A DNA stretch of 64,000 nt from Fratercula arctica. Taxonomy: Eukaryota > Chordata > Aves > Charadriiformes > Alcidae. Location of the stretch: positions 112,423,757 to 112,487,756 of the forward strand of contig CANTUZ010000001.1 in the NCBI GenBank assembly GCA_947846985.1. Direction: 5' to 3'. Positions 27,082-38,305 of the stretch are shown here, one piece after another. Below the pieces are notes generated by a model. That model saw nothing but the letters and a program-made list of their open reading frames with translations, was not told the DNA's origin and made no database searches. The translations under genes were made by a program, and so were the position numbers. Every line of letters begins with the position of its first letter. The stretch's first letter is position 1.

Positions 27082-27523
27082 GAACCACAGAACCACAGAA
27101 TGGTTTGTGTTGGAGGGCACCCTGAAAGATCACCTAGTCCAGCCCCCCCTGCCATGGGCAGGGACATCTTTCACTGGACCAGGTTGCTCAGAGCCCCATC
27201 CAACCTGGTCTTAAACACTGCCAGGGATGGGGCATCCACAACTTCTCTGGGCAACCTGTGCCAGTGCCTCACCACCCTCATCATAAAAGGTTTCTTCCTT
27301 TTGTCCAATTTAAACCTAACCTCTTTCAGTTTAAAACTGTTGCCCCTTGTCCTGTTATTACAAGCCCTGGTAAAAAGTCTCTCTCCATCTTTCTTATAAG
27401 GCCCCTTTAAGTACTGGAAGGCTGCTGTAAGGTCTCCCCAGAGCCTCCTCTTCTCCAGGCTGAACAACCCCAGCTCTCTCAGCCTGTCTTCATAGCAGAG
27501 ATGCTCCAGCTCTCTGACCATTG
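27082..27523 (-). mobile_element. CR1 LINE 3' fragment (ORF2 C-terminus and 3' UTR)
   Basis: On the minus strand an open frame of 116 codons (27521-27171) encodes the conserved C-terminal tail of CR1 ORF2, with the words [18 protein letters not shown] and RHWHRLPREVV. The short 3' UTR with the GGGCACC.CTGAAAGATCACCTAGTCCA wording follows, and CACAGAA units lead into the terminal repeat interrupted by the LTR. It is 5'-truncated at about 27523, which is normal for CR1. The fragment lacks the endonuclease and the RT catalytic core. Confidence 0.93.
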
Positions 27524-30500
27524 TGCTTTTTCCTAATCTTGTTAAAATGTAAGTTAAAATTTACACTGCTGCCCTTCCACACCATAGCATAAAAAATTCC
27601 TCACAAAATAGTTTTGCTGTCTCTTAGCCTGCTATGTGATCTTAAGTGTAGATACAAAAACAAAATAAAACGAACACAAGTGAAATTTAAACTGTACTTT
27701 GTCTCTAAAGAAAAACTGCAGAGTTTACTGGTTGATCTGCTGAAGTATAATTAACACTATAAATTAAGATAAACACTTTCTAAAGTTATTTTTGTCTACC
27801 TCATTTAGATTACTTCAAATAAATGTAGTAAATTAGAAGATTATCAGCACATTTTGTGCTCCTGAACTGATGTCTCGGTATATCACTTCATAAGTAACAA
27901 TACATTGCTCACCTAAAATCTGCTTACATCAGCTGCTTCTGGGTTGTCAGATTTACTTAAAGCCTCTGAGATAGCTGAGTTTGTTCCATCCATCTTGATA
28001 GCATGCTAAAATCCAACTCCTTTTTTTTCTCATTGGTTTCAATATAAAACTATATTGTGCTATATTAATGTACTTCAGTGCCATGTTTGCATTGCATTAT
28101 GGTTTTTTTCGTTTACTGTCTTTATGTTAAATCCTTTGAAAGTTGTAAACATCTTCAAATTTGCTCCTTTAAAATTTCTCCTTTCAAGTTGGAAGTATTT
28201 TTGTGTCAATCTGCCCAAACATACCCCCAAGCCCACCTTACTCTAAGTCACAAGCCTGAGCAAATTTACTCTTGGCATACTGTACCAGTTTATACGTGAA
28301 ATGAGGGAGAAGTACCGTTTTCTTTGAGTGACTGAAATAACATTTTCAACTGGATTCAGTAACACGCAAAACTTCTGTTCAGTTTTCTCATTAGCACCCT
28401 GACTCACAGAGGTAGTTCAGTTCTTAGTTCAGGAAATTGTGACAGCAAGGATTATAGTTTTGTTTATGGATTAAGTACTTTCATATTTGGGTGACATGAA
28501 AGAGACCTTTGTGAAGTTAATGATTCATCCAGTGATTTCTGAATCACAGGATACCCTGGGTAAGCACCTAAGCAATGACAGTTCCAAAGAATGAGAAACT
28601 ATTCATTGTGTAATATACAGCACAATCAAGTGCAGTTTGGGGGTTTATGCAGTGAGACTCCTGTTGGTACTGCGTCGTAAGTGCAGAAATTCAGCTTCAT
28701 AATCAATGTTTCCGTGAAGAAGCATTTTTTATTTGTCATTCCAGTTTTACATTCAATTAACAGGCCATTTCATCTGAAAGCCAGACAAAGCTACATCGTT
28801 CTCTCTGGAACCTGCAGGTTTCATGTGATATATTTTATCTGACCTCCGTTCCCCCTGCAGCATTATTCCTCTTAAGACAAAACCCAAAATCGCATGCATG
28901 ACAGAGAGACATTTCCCTGTTATAACAAAGTGCACATCTTAAAGCTTGCTGAGATATTATATTGGCATTGTGAAAAAAACACCACCACAACACAGTAGGC
29001 ATCTCAAAGAGAAAATGGACATTGAAGGGAAAAGAAAACTGTCTACAAAATCAATGAGACAAAAAGATAAACACTCTACTGAAGCACTGAATGTTCAGTG
29101 TGTCTTATACAATTCTTTTAACATAAAAACAGGAACTGACATTTGATTTAACTGAGAAATTAGATAATGCTGACTTCAAAGGAGGAGAAGATTGAACTGA
29201 CAGATGAAATCAGCTACAAAAGGGTATTCTTGACCCATCATCAGTAGAAAAGGAACTGAAGACTGAGGTCCCTGCCAGAGATTACTGATGACCAGAACAA
29301 CCCAGTTCATTAGTAACATTCTGATTCTGTAGGTGCCTTAGTACAATAGTTAACCTCATTTAAAATGCTATTTTATTCTTTTCTTTTTTTTTTTCTTTTT
29401 CGTAATTTAGGACTGACTCCTCCACACTTGTCGGTTCTTGTCTAGTTTCAGCATATCCTCCCTGTTGACTTCTTCAGTTTTCCAGCATTCATCACTGAGC
29501 AGGTATCCACCATGAGGCTGAATTACCAAACCCAGCTTTCTTTACCTTTCTCTGAAAAATGGAAAGACTCTTGAAATACATGAATGTAACTCAGTGAGCT
29601 GTTGCATTATCAGAATAATTACAAGAAAGTCAGCATAAGAATCAAATTTCATTTATGCATGGCAGAAGTAAGGAAAGTTTAAATTCCCTGAGCCATTTTA
29701 GTTGATGCAGCTGTAATGATTCTTTGGTAGAAAAAAAGACAGAATTTTTATATTTGGTAACTACTTAGAAAACAATAACATACATTCAAACTATTGTTTT
29801 AAAATGGTTGGACTTTTAAGGCAGATAAGAGAAGGAACTGGGGGGGGGGGGGAGCAGATAAAAACTTTTTCTTTATTCTGATTTGTGGTTTGTTGATTTT
29901 ACTTTTACCTAATCACAGGCACTTTCTTCTGAGGCTAGAAAATTTTAACTTCCACATAATCTTAGAAACTGATGCAGTGATTCAAGAAGTACTATATTTT
30001 AACACAAAACAAAATAATTATACCTTAATTCTTGGGAATGTTGGTTAGTTGGCTTTTATTTTCTAGCATCACAGCAAGCACAGATGTTTTTCTCCCAAGT
30101 TTCACTGGCATCTGCTTTGTATGAGTCACATCTATGCATCTTTCTTATGTGTCATCTTTCTCCACCTTGTCACAGGTGAATAAAGGACCTGGCCATAAAC
30201 TTAACCTTAATATTAAATATTTGTGCCAAGAATCTGTGCTCTGTTTCCTGAGCACTGGACTTATTAGTCAAAATACAGCTCTCTTGAAAAGTAATGTTGA
30301 TTCCTCCCAGGCTGCATAGTGTCAGTGCTGTTTGCCTGCCTGACGTTAAACAGCAGTTAAGTTTTCCCCCACTTTTGTTAAAAATTAATGGGATCACAAG
30401 GACATAAAAAGCTTTTTTCTAAATTGTTTCCAAAGTATTTTCAGGGTATGGTAAATGTTAAAGCCTTTGAGCAACAAAAATATACGCCATCTGAGGATCT

Positions 30501-32249
30501 AGAGCTCCTATGCTGAACCCATGTTCCATAGGCGTATGGAAGGAAGAGAGAAAAAGTCTGAGGAGATCTGTTCTAATGAGATGGTAGGAAATATGCACAA
30601 ATCATTGGGAGATAATTTGTTCAGGAAAGAGAACGAGGCAGAGAACAACCCAAACAAGGTACAGAATCATCCAAGTAATGCATTGCCTCTGAAAGCCTTC
30701 AGAAATTAGAATTTGAGATCTTGTATCATCTATAGGAGGCAGGAAACCGCCTGCAGCTTTTTCTCAAAAGAGAACAGTTGGAGGGGATTTGATATCTCTT
30801 CTTATAAAGAAGGGATTACTACTTGGGGTGGAGTTTGGCCACTAGAGAGGAAGAATGCAGTGCTTAAGTCGCCTGATCAGAAACAGATTTATCACTTACA
30901 CTAAGAATTATTTTCAGCTGCTTGTATAAAAAGTATCCAAGAAGCTAACTGTTAGATTTGAGACGCATATGTTCGGTAATAAAAACAATACATATAATAA
31001 CAATAATTCAGGCTTCTTTAACCCTTAATTTCACACTAAGTAGATGAGAGCATTTCTATTTTTGACACTGAGCAGTTTTACCAGCAGCAGCAATACAAAG
31101 AGTTTTGGTTTTTTTTTTTTGTGTTGACCTTCTGTCAAGTCAAAACTACTCTGGTGCATCATCAGGCCTAATGTGTCCAGTGAAATTAACATACAATACT
31201 TACTCACAGCAGGTCTGAATTTGGTATATTAATTTTAATTAGAAAATAAAATGTGAAGACAGATTCTTCCTGATGTAATGTAAACTGACCACAGTAATTA
31301 AGAAAACTGACATCTTAGTCCCTCTGTACAAGTCACAGAGGATCACGAAGAGAAATCCTTCTAAAGATTAACTAAAAACAGTATAATAGAATATAAGAAA
31401 GATGTAGGAAACAATAAAAGGGTACTGTGTATCCTTTCCAACAGGAAGAAAATGATTCCTGCAGATCTTCAATTATATCTCAAAACATAGTTCTTCAAGA
31501 AGAAACACACTTCGAAAATTCCACAGAGGATGTTTCTGGCAGAAGGGATATCTAGGATCAAAGTTTTGTCATCACAACTGAGCCTAAGGACACAGATCAG
31601 AATCTGCAGGCAGCACATGTGATTAGAAACAAACCTGAAGGTACAGCAAGCCACTATATTTTGTTGCGGGTGTTGCTCTAGCCACTCACACCTGGCAAAT
31701 GGAACTGGGATGGTCAGTAAATATTTGTAGATGAGAGTCATGTTTTACTACGCTGTTTCTGGTCATCCTGAAAGCCTGACTGTGTTGAAAATGTCTAAAA
31801 CATCTGAATCCCTGTAGTAGAAAACAGACTCCTGTGAGGGGGGGGGGGCGGAATTTCTAGATAGATGGCTCTTAGAATTAGCAAAAATTGGACGTTTACT
31901 TTGACGATAAAGAAAAATCAGATTACACACAAATGGTATTACTCCCATAATTAGTTTCAATTTTATACTACCAGAACAGGCAGCATTATTAAATTAGTTA
32001 TAAAAACCCAAGGTTTGGCACTAGCAACCTTGACCACTACTGCTATTTCCAGACACTAGTTAAGAGCATGGTTTCTATGCTTAAGATTAAAAATGCAACT
32101 TTTTTGCCTGGTTTATGACTTATGTTTTGTCTCTACACAAATGTGAGTATTTTCATGATGTATAGTTTTATTTTTTTCTCCGTATGGCATGTGCTTAGAA
32201 TTCAGAGAAAGAAAGAACAATTTCAAAGAGAAGACAATGATTAGTTTAA
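27524..32249. other. AT-rich non-coding stretch with G-runs
   Basis: No gene or repeat family recognised. Two pure G tracts lie on the plus strand: G13 at 29840-29852 and G11 at 31838-31848. Frames up to 90 codons show no domain. Confidence 0.55.
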
Positions 32250-33421
32250 CAGTGGATAAGGGGAGAGAAACAGACATCTTCTACCTGGACTTGTGCAAAG
32301 CGTTTGACACTGTCCCACACAACACCCTGGTCTCTAATTTGGAGAGACACAGATTTGATGGATGAACTACTTGGCAGATAAGGAACTGGCTGCACTCAAA
32401 GAGTTGTGGTCAATGGCTCGATGTCCAAATGGAAACCAGTAACGAGTGGCGTTCCTGAGAGTTCAGTAATGGAACCGGCACTGTTTAACATCTTTCTCAG
32501 TGACATGGACAGTGGGATTGAGTGCACTCTCAGCAAGTTTGCTGACAACATCAAGCTGTGTGGAGCAGTCAACACCCTGGAGGGAAGGGATGCCATCCAG
32601 AGACACCTTGACAGGTTTGAGAGGTGGGCCCATGCAAACTTCATGAGGTTCAACAAGGCCAAGTGCAAGGTCCTGCACATGGGTTGGCCAATCCCAAGCA
32701 CAAATACAGGCTGGGTGGAGAAAGGATTGAGAGCAGCCCTGAGGAGAAGGATTCGGGGGTGTTGCTGGATGAGAATCTCAACTTGAGCCAGCAGTGTGAG
32801 CTCACAGCCCAGAAAGCCAACTGCATCCTGGGCTGCATCTAAAGAAGTGTGGCAGCAGGTCAAGGGAGGTGATTCTGCCCCTCTGCTCCGCTCTTGTGAG
32901 ACTTCACCTGGAGTACTGCATTCAGCTTTGGGGTTCCCAACATAAGAAGGACATGGACCTGTTGGAGGAAGTCCAGAGGAGGGCCATGAAGATAATGATC
33001 AGGGGGCTGGAGCACCTCTCCTATGAAGACAGGCTGAGAGAGCTGGGGTTGTTCAGCCTGGAGAAGACCAGGGAGACCTTATAGCAGCCTTCCAGTACCT
33101 AAAGGGGGCCTACAGGAAAGATGGGGAGGGGCTCTTTATCTGGGAGTGTAGTGACAGGACGAGGGGTAATGGTTTTAAATTGAAAGAGGGGAGATTTAGA
33201 TTAGATATTAGGAAGAAATTCTTTACTGTGAGAGTGGTGAGACACTGGCACAGGTTGCCCAGAGAAGTTGTGGATGCCCTGTCCTTGACAGTGTTCATGA
33301 CCAGGCTGGATGGGGCTTTGAACGACCAGATCTAGGGGAGGTTTCCCTGAACATGACAGGGGGGGCCGGAATCAGATGATCTTTAAGGTCCCTTCCACCT
33401 AAACCATTCTGATTCTATGAT
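32250..33421 (+). mobile_element. CR1 LINE copy, 5'-truncated (RT core to 3' end)
   Basis: The copy starts inside the reverse transcriptase near the motif-A word YLDLCKAFDTV (about 32283) and runs to the terminal repeat CTGATTCTATGAT at 33421. It is broken by several lesions. There is a TGA shortly after motif A (about 32365). The catalytic motif C reads FADN instead of FADD (about 32540). A TAA stands at 32840-32842 where relatives have a lysine codon. A one-base deletion follows (GTGGCAGCAGG), and 8 bp are missing near 33067. No TSD was expected or found. Its central 433 bp are almost identical to the CR1 at 48.7 kb (see findings). Confidence 0.95.
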
Positions 33422-34210
33422 TTTCGTAGCTGGGTCATGGTAAAAGGTTATGCTATTAGGGGAACTGTTGTCATTTTCTCAAAATTAAATTCTCACAGAA
33501 AAAATGTTTTTTTATCAAAACTCAAATTTTCCATGGGAGAAAACAAGTTTTGACCTCTTTTTTTTCCACTTTTCCAAACAGTTCAAAATTATTTCCCCCT
33601 TGATACATCACAATGAAATAAAAAATGTCATTGAGCTTTTAAAGTGTATAATTTTGTTTCCTGTGGAAAGAAAAAAAAAAAAATAAGATTTTTTGAGATT
33701 TTAAATTTGGATGCTGAAGGGACCAAGTGGAAGGCAGGTACATGGAAAGTATTAATTAAGTCAAAGATTTACAGAGGAATTTAAAGGAGCTATGCAATTA
33801 GCTCCAAATGAAGTTAGGATTTGGAAGCTTTGCAGCTGTCACCTTCTAAAAAGCCTTGTTCCAAAAAGGGAATCAAGAAACATGAAGCTCTTTCCTTAAA
33901 TTGTATTAATTCAAATACAGGAGCAGCTCTGGAGAAGAGCAAATACTTCAAACTAATTTCAGAGCTGTACCAAGGAAGGCTACTTTCAGATAGATTAATT
34001 TAGGGACATAATATCACCAGATATTATGGTGATAATTACCGACAGAAACGCTGTTGGTAAATCAGTGATAATGGCAATTAGGGTCTCCTGGCTGTTTTCA
34101 CAGTTCGCTACCTTTTGTACATCTGCAATATGTCAGTCTCCTGACCGCTTTTGCCATTCTGTATATAACTAACCAGAATTGTGCCAAATGTGTGATGAAA
34201 ACAGCATCTT

Positions 34211-34249
34211 GGGGGGGGGGGGGGGGGGGGGCGGGGCGGAGGCGGGGGG
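34211..34249 (+). repeat. G21 homopolymer and G-rich run (G4-forming candidate)
   Basis: Twenty-one consecutive G are followed by CGGGGCGGAGGCGGGGGG. Several G3+ blocks separated by short spacers can form a G-quadruplex. The exact tract length may be a sequencing or assembly artefact. Confidence 0.8.
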
Positions 34250-36447
34250 TATACAAGGGACTGTGGAGAAACTCTGAAATGTGTTGCTGTAGTTCTGTTA
34301 CTAAACAAATTACGTTAGCATACAGAGTAAGAACTTTATAATAGCTTTTCTTATTCAGGCTTAAGCTACATGAAAGTTTGTTACTATGCTGATATTATGT
34401 ATCTGCGGGTTTTAAGTCAAATGCAGTCTTGCAGGATCTTTAGTAAAATTGCTGTAGTTTCATGCTCTCACTGTGGGATGGACAACGTTGTTTACTCAGT
34501 TAAGTAAATGTATCTTACATACCCAAGCAGATCCCAAGAAGATGGTCTTCCTGTCTGCTTTGTTTATAAGTTTGTTTCAGTTTCAGTACTAAGAGTCCAA
34601 TTTCAATTATACATACTGTTCTTCATAACAGTAAAATAAATGTTTGCAATTGCAGGCGCAATGATAGCAGTGTGTTTAGAGGAAGGTGTTGTTTCGGAGC
34701 AACATTCACTGCTTCTTGACAGTGTTCATCTGACTATGCTGATTGCTGGATCGAGCTTTTATTGATACCTCCTTCAATGTATCTCTCCTCAGTGCTGGAT
34801 TTGTGCACAGTGTATTCTATGAAAATAATAAAATATTCAAGAATATAATTTACTCATTAATGGCATAAATATTAACTGTCCAGAAAGGACTTTCCAGGTT
34901 GTGAATTTATTCCAAATTAAAGAGTTGGTATTTCTAGAACAGATGAAGACATGGTATGTTTTGGGCTGTTTCACAGACCTGAAGTGTGTAAAGAGAACAA
35001 TATACACCGGATGTGACACAGTTGCACAATGAGTGTTGCAATCGTCTCTATCACACTTGACTGCCTACATTCTCCTAAAACAAGGAACATATGGTCCCAA
35101 ACATCTGAAAATGGCACATGTCTACATAATAGATTATAGTGGAGCGAAAAGCTACTCAGAGATATAGATATAAATGTGCTGTTCCAATACTGTAAGCAGC
35201 CTAGCTGCAGCATTCAGTAGATTGCTGTAAGTAAAGTTATCCTTTTTTTGTCATTAGACCCTTCCTCTGGAAGCCTGTAGCAAATTGAAGTGTCTTAGAG
35301 TCATTTTCTTCATAACAAAGCATCATCTCTTTGCACAACGAAGAGATAGAACATGAAGGAAAGAATAAAAACTTGTTTATAGGTACATAAGCTTTAATAC
35401 ATATTTCTTTCTTAGCTATATTTAATTTATTCATGCTGACTTCTGAAATCCGGTTGCTTTCTTCATTGGTTTGGGACTAAAACCTAATTGTTGCAGGTTT
35501 TGTGCTTCTAGGTGATGGAAGCCTCTCTAGACAGCACTTATCTGGTGATTTTACTTGAAACACCTTCCAGAAATATTTTCCTGCTTCATACCTGTTTCAC
35601 AGAAATGTGAATGCTATTTAAAAATATTTTTTAAAAGTTTTTGAATGTGATAGTCGGACTACTGTTTTATTTCATATACCTTTCTTATACTCTAAAGCCT
35701 TTATATCTTTCTTAGAATCTAACAGACCTAATAACATTTGAGTTTATCCATATGAACAAATAAATTCAATGCATTGGGCCTGGCTAACAAGTAGCACAGA
35801 ATAAGGTAGTGGTGATTATTGCCTGGCAGATGAAAATGCCACGAGCTGCTTTCAGCTAGAATAGCAAATGGTTGAACAGCCCAAGGCTCCGTTAAACAAA
35901 TGACCAGCAAAATCTGTCAGCACAAGTAGGTTGGCTTTTATTTTCAAATAAATGACTATAGCAAAATGACGACCAGTGGGCAGGTATGCAACACTGTTCT
36001 TTTAATATCTCCAAAAGAGTTGACAAAAATGTATTGAAAGACAGGAAGAAGAAACAAATGATTAATGTATACTCTCCATAAACATTCAGTAGAACAAATG
36101 AAATTATGGAAAAAAATGAAAGGGAGAGTAAAATGTGGGTTTTGTCCAAATATCGATCACATGCTAAGAGAAAATATAATAACAACGGTGTGAACTACAG
36201 TTTATTTTTAACTTCAAGTCTGAAGGGGGGAGAAGATCCTACTGCGCGATAAAACTGTCTGCTAGCAAAAAGTTAACAATCAATCTGCAATAATAGTTTT
36301 CATGGACTACAACTGAGAAACTGCCATCTCATTTGCAGAACGGGTTAAAAAAATCTCATGATACCCTTCGGACAGAAGCATAGAACTCAAAAACCAAGAC
36401 TGAAATCTTTCAGCATTATCAGGAAAAGGGCAGAAGGGGGAGTAGGA

Positions 36448-36508
36448 GATGGATGGAAGGATGGATGGATGGATGGATGGATGGACGGATGGACGGACAG
36501 ACAGACAG
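36448..36508 (+). repeat. (GGAT)n / (GGAC)n microsatellite
   Basis: About fifteen tetranucleotide units of GATG type grade into GGAC and then GACA. The overlapping frame reads as a WMDG repeat and is not a gene. Confidence 0.95.
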
Positions 36509-38184
36509 CTATAAATCTTTCCTTTTGGTCCTTCACGTATATTCTTCTATGTCAAGTACATACTTTCAGAACAAATGGTATTTCAGTCTTCAAACTTTCT
36601 CTCCAATATGGAGCTCATCAACAACTGGCACTTTCACTTTAAGGCAGAGTAAATAAACAAGCAGCTACAGAGGAGAATTATGAATTTTGATTCAATGAGG
36701 ATAGTGGTCATTTAAATATAAGCAATTTTGCATGAGCATGTATCTTGAGTTGCTTTCTGCATCTTAATGTTCTGAAATCGTGGACCATGAGAAGGAATAT
36801 GCAACGTTGCTTCTTTCATGTTGAATTACTTACCTGGGTGATGACAAGCCAATTATTCTGGATTTTGGTTTTTTATGTGGAAGTCACAAAGTGTATCTTT
36901 AAGACAACCATTAGATACTTAATGAGGGCAGCATATAACCTGTATCATAATATTAAGAACAGAGAAACAGCAAAATAAACTAGAAATGAAACATAAAATG
37001 AAATAATTTTTAAAAAAACAACCTGACATTATTCAATTGAAAGCCTAGAAGGACATTTCTAGACTATGTTTCTTCATGTGCTATTGAAGAAAGGTTTTAA
37101 AACAGCTCGTAGAACAATAGAATGTCATACTTCCTTCAACTCTTACACTGACTTTTTTCTGGCCATCTGCATTTCACTGTTTATGCCCCTCAGGGGTGCT
37201 GCCTCAAGGTCAAAGTAGTGCAAATTCATACTCACTTCACTGCCAGTTTTGCTCTTCCAAGCAGTTTCAGAGTAAGCTCCAATTCTATTTACAATTTGTC
37301 TCTTGTGGGAAGGATGTTGGTTGTCTTTTTTTTTTTTTTCAGTACTGTGATGTGGAATAGATGTGTGCTGTCATGCTTCTGAGAGATCTGAGGAAAGAAA
37401 GCAACTGATTTCCAAACCAGACTTGGGCATTTATTACATATCAACATGAAAGCCGTAAGAAAAATGAAGCAAAAAAAAAATGGGAAATTACAAGATGTCC
37501 CATATTTTGAATACTGTCCTTCAAAAATGCTGGAAGTCCAGCACTCTTTCTGGAAACCACACTTTTTTTTTTTTTTTTTTTTCCCCAACAAATTAAGTGG
37601 TATTGGCATTGAGATTTGGTTATTTGTTTTATTGAATAGTTATTTGGGCCAGGTACTTTTTTCCCTATTGGGGGTGGGGAGCAGTGTTTGTTTGGGGTTT
37701 TTTTAAGAACGTTTTCTCAGAGCACTGTTCATTTATTAGATACTTTAAACTTTGGAGCTATAAACAGCCATAAGCATAGGGTTGTCAGACTTTGTCTTTC
37801 TGCCAACAGAGATTCTTTTAGGCATTTTGCTCTGAAATGACATGTCCTGTCTTATCTCAGTGGACAGCACAAACAGGATTTCCTAATAAATACAAGAGTC
37901 ACAGAAATTATGTGAATGTGGCCCAACTATTCATTCAGTCTAACAAGTAGGAAAATCATCGTTCTCTAGGATAATGAAAGCTGTCTTTTGTCTTCTCTGT
38001 CAGATAATGAAATGACTCCAGAAAAATCAGTACCAGGAAGGAAGTTCATGGCATATACAGGAATACTCACCTCAGTGTTCCTTTTCTACTGGTTCCTTTT
38101 CATATGCTGCTTTAACTCTTCTGGACAGAATTTACTCCAAATCATGGCACATACAAAGATAATAAAGGATAAAAAGAAGGGACT

Positions 38185-38305
38185 TTAAGGTCTTGGTAGG
38201 CAGCAAGCTCAACAGGAGCCAGCAGCATGTCCTGGCAGCAAAAAATGCCTTTAATACCTTAAACTGCATTAACAAGAGTGTAGCCAGTAGAGTGCTGTGT
38301 GAAAA
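38185..38305 (+). mobile_element. Relic CR1 fragment (ORF2 region)
   Basis: The wording GGTCTTGGTAGGCAGCAAGC, then CTCAACAGGAGCCAGCAGCATG and AACAAGAGTGTAGCCAGTAG, matches position by position the CR1 ORF2 segment encoding VDSKLNxSQQ...ANxILxCIxxSVASR. It is heavily decayed with no open frame across it, and it is much older than the other CR1 copies here. The family is recognised from wording only. Confidence 0.65.

Larger units (their letters stand above)
33422..38184. other. AT-rich non-coding stretch with microsatellite and G-tract
   Basis: No gene recognised. It holds the G21 tract at 34211, the GGAT microsatellite at 36448, a T20 run at 37563-37582 and an A13 run near 33668. The remaining sequence is unique-looking and AT-rich. 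Confidence 0.55.

Noticed and set aside
26780..27399. Open frames of 71 codons (minus) and 195 codons (plus) over the LTR/CR1 junction
   Set aside because: Both are readings of repeat DNA. The plus frame crosses from LTR into antisense CR1. The similar frame at 50477-50680 exists only because it is the sister LTR.
36358..36656. Frame with repeated WMDG residues
   Set aside because: Translation of the GGAT microsatellite, not a protein.
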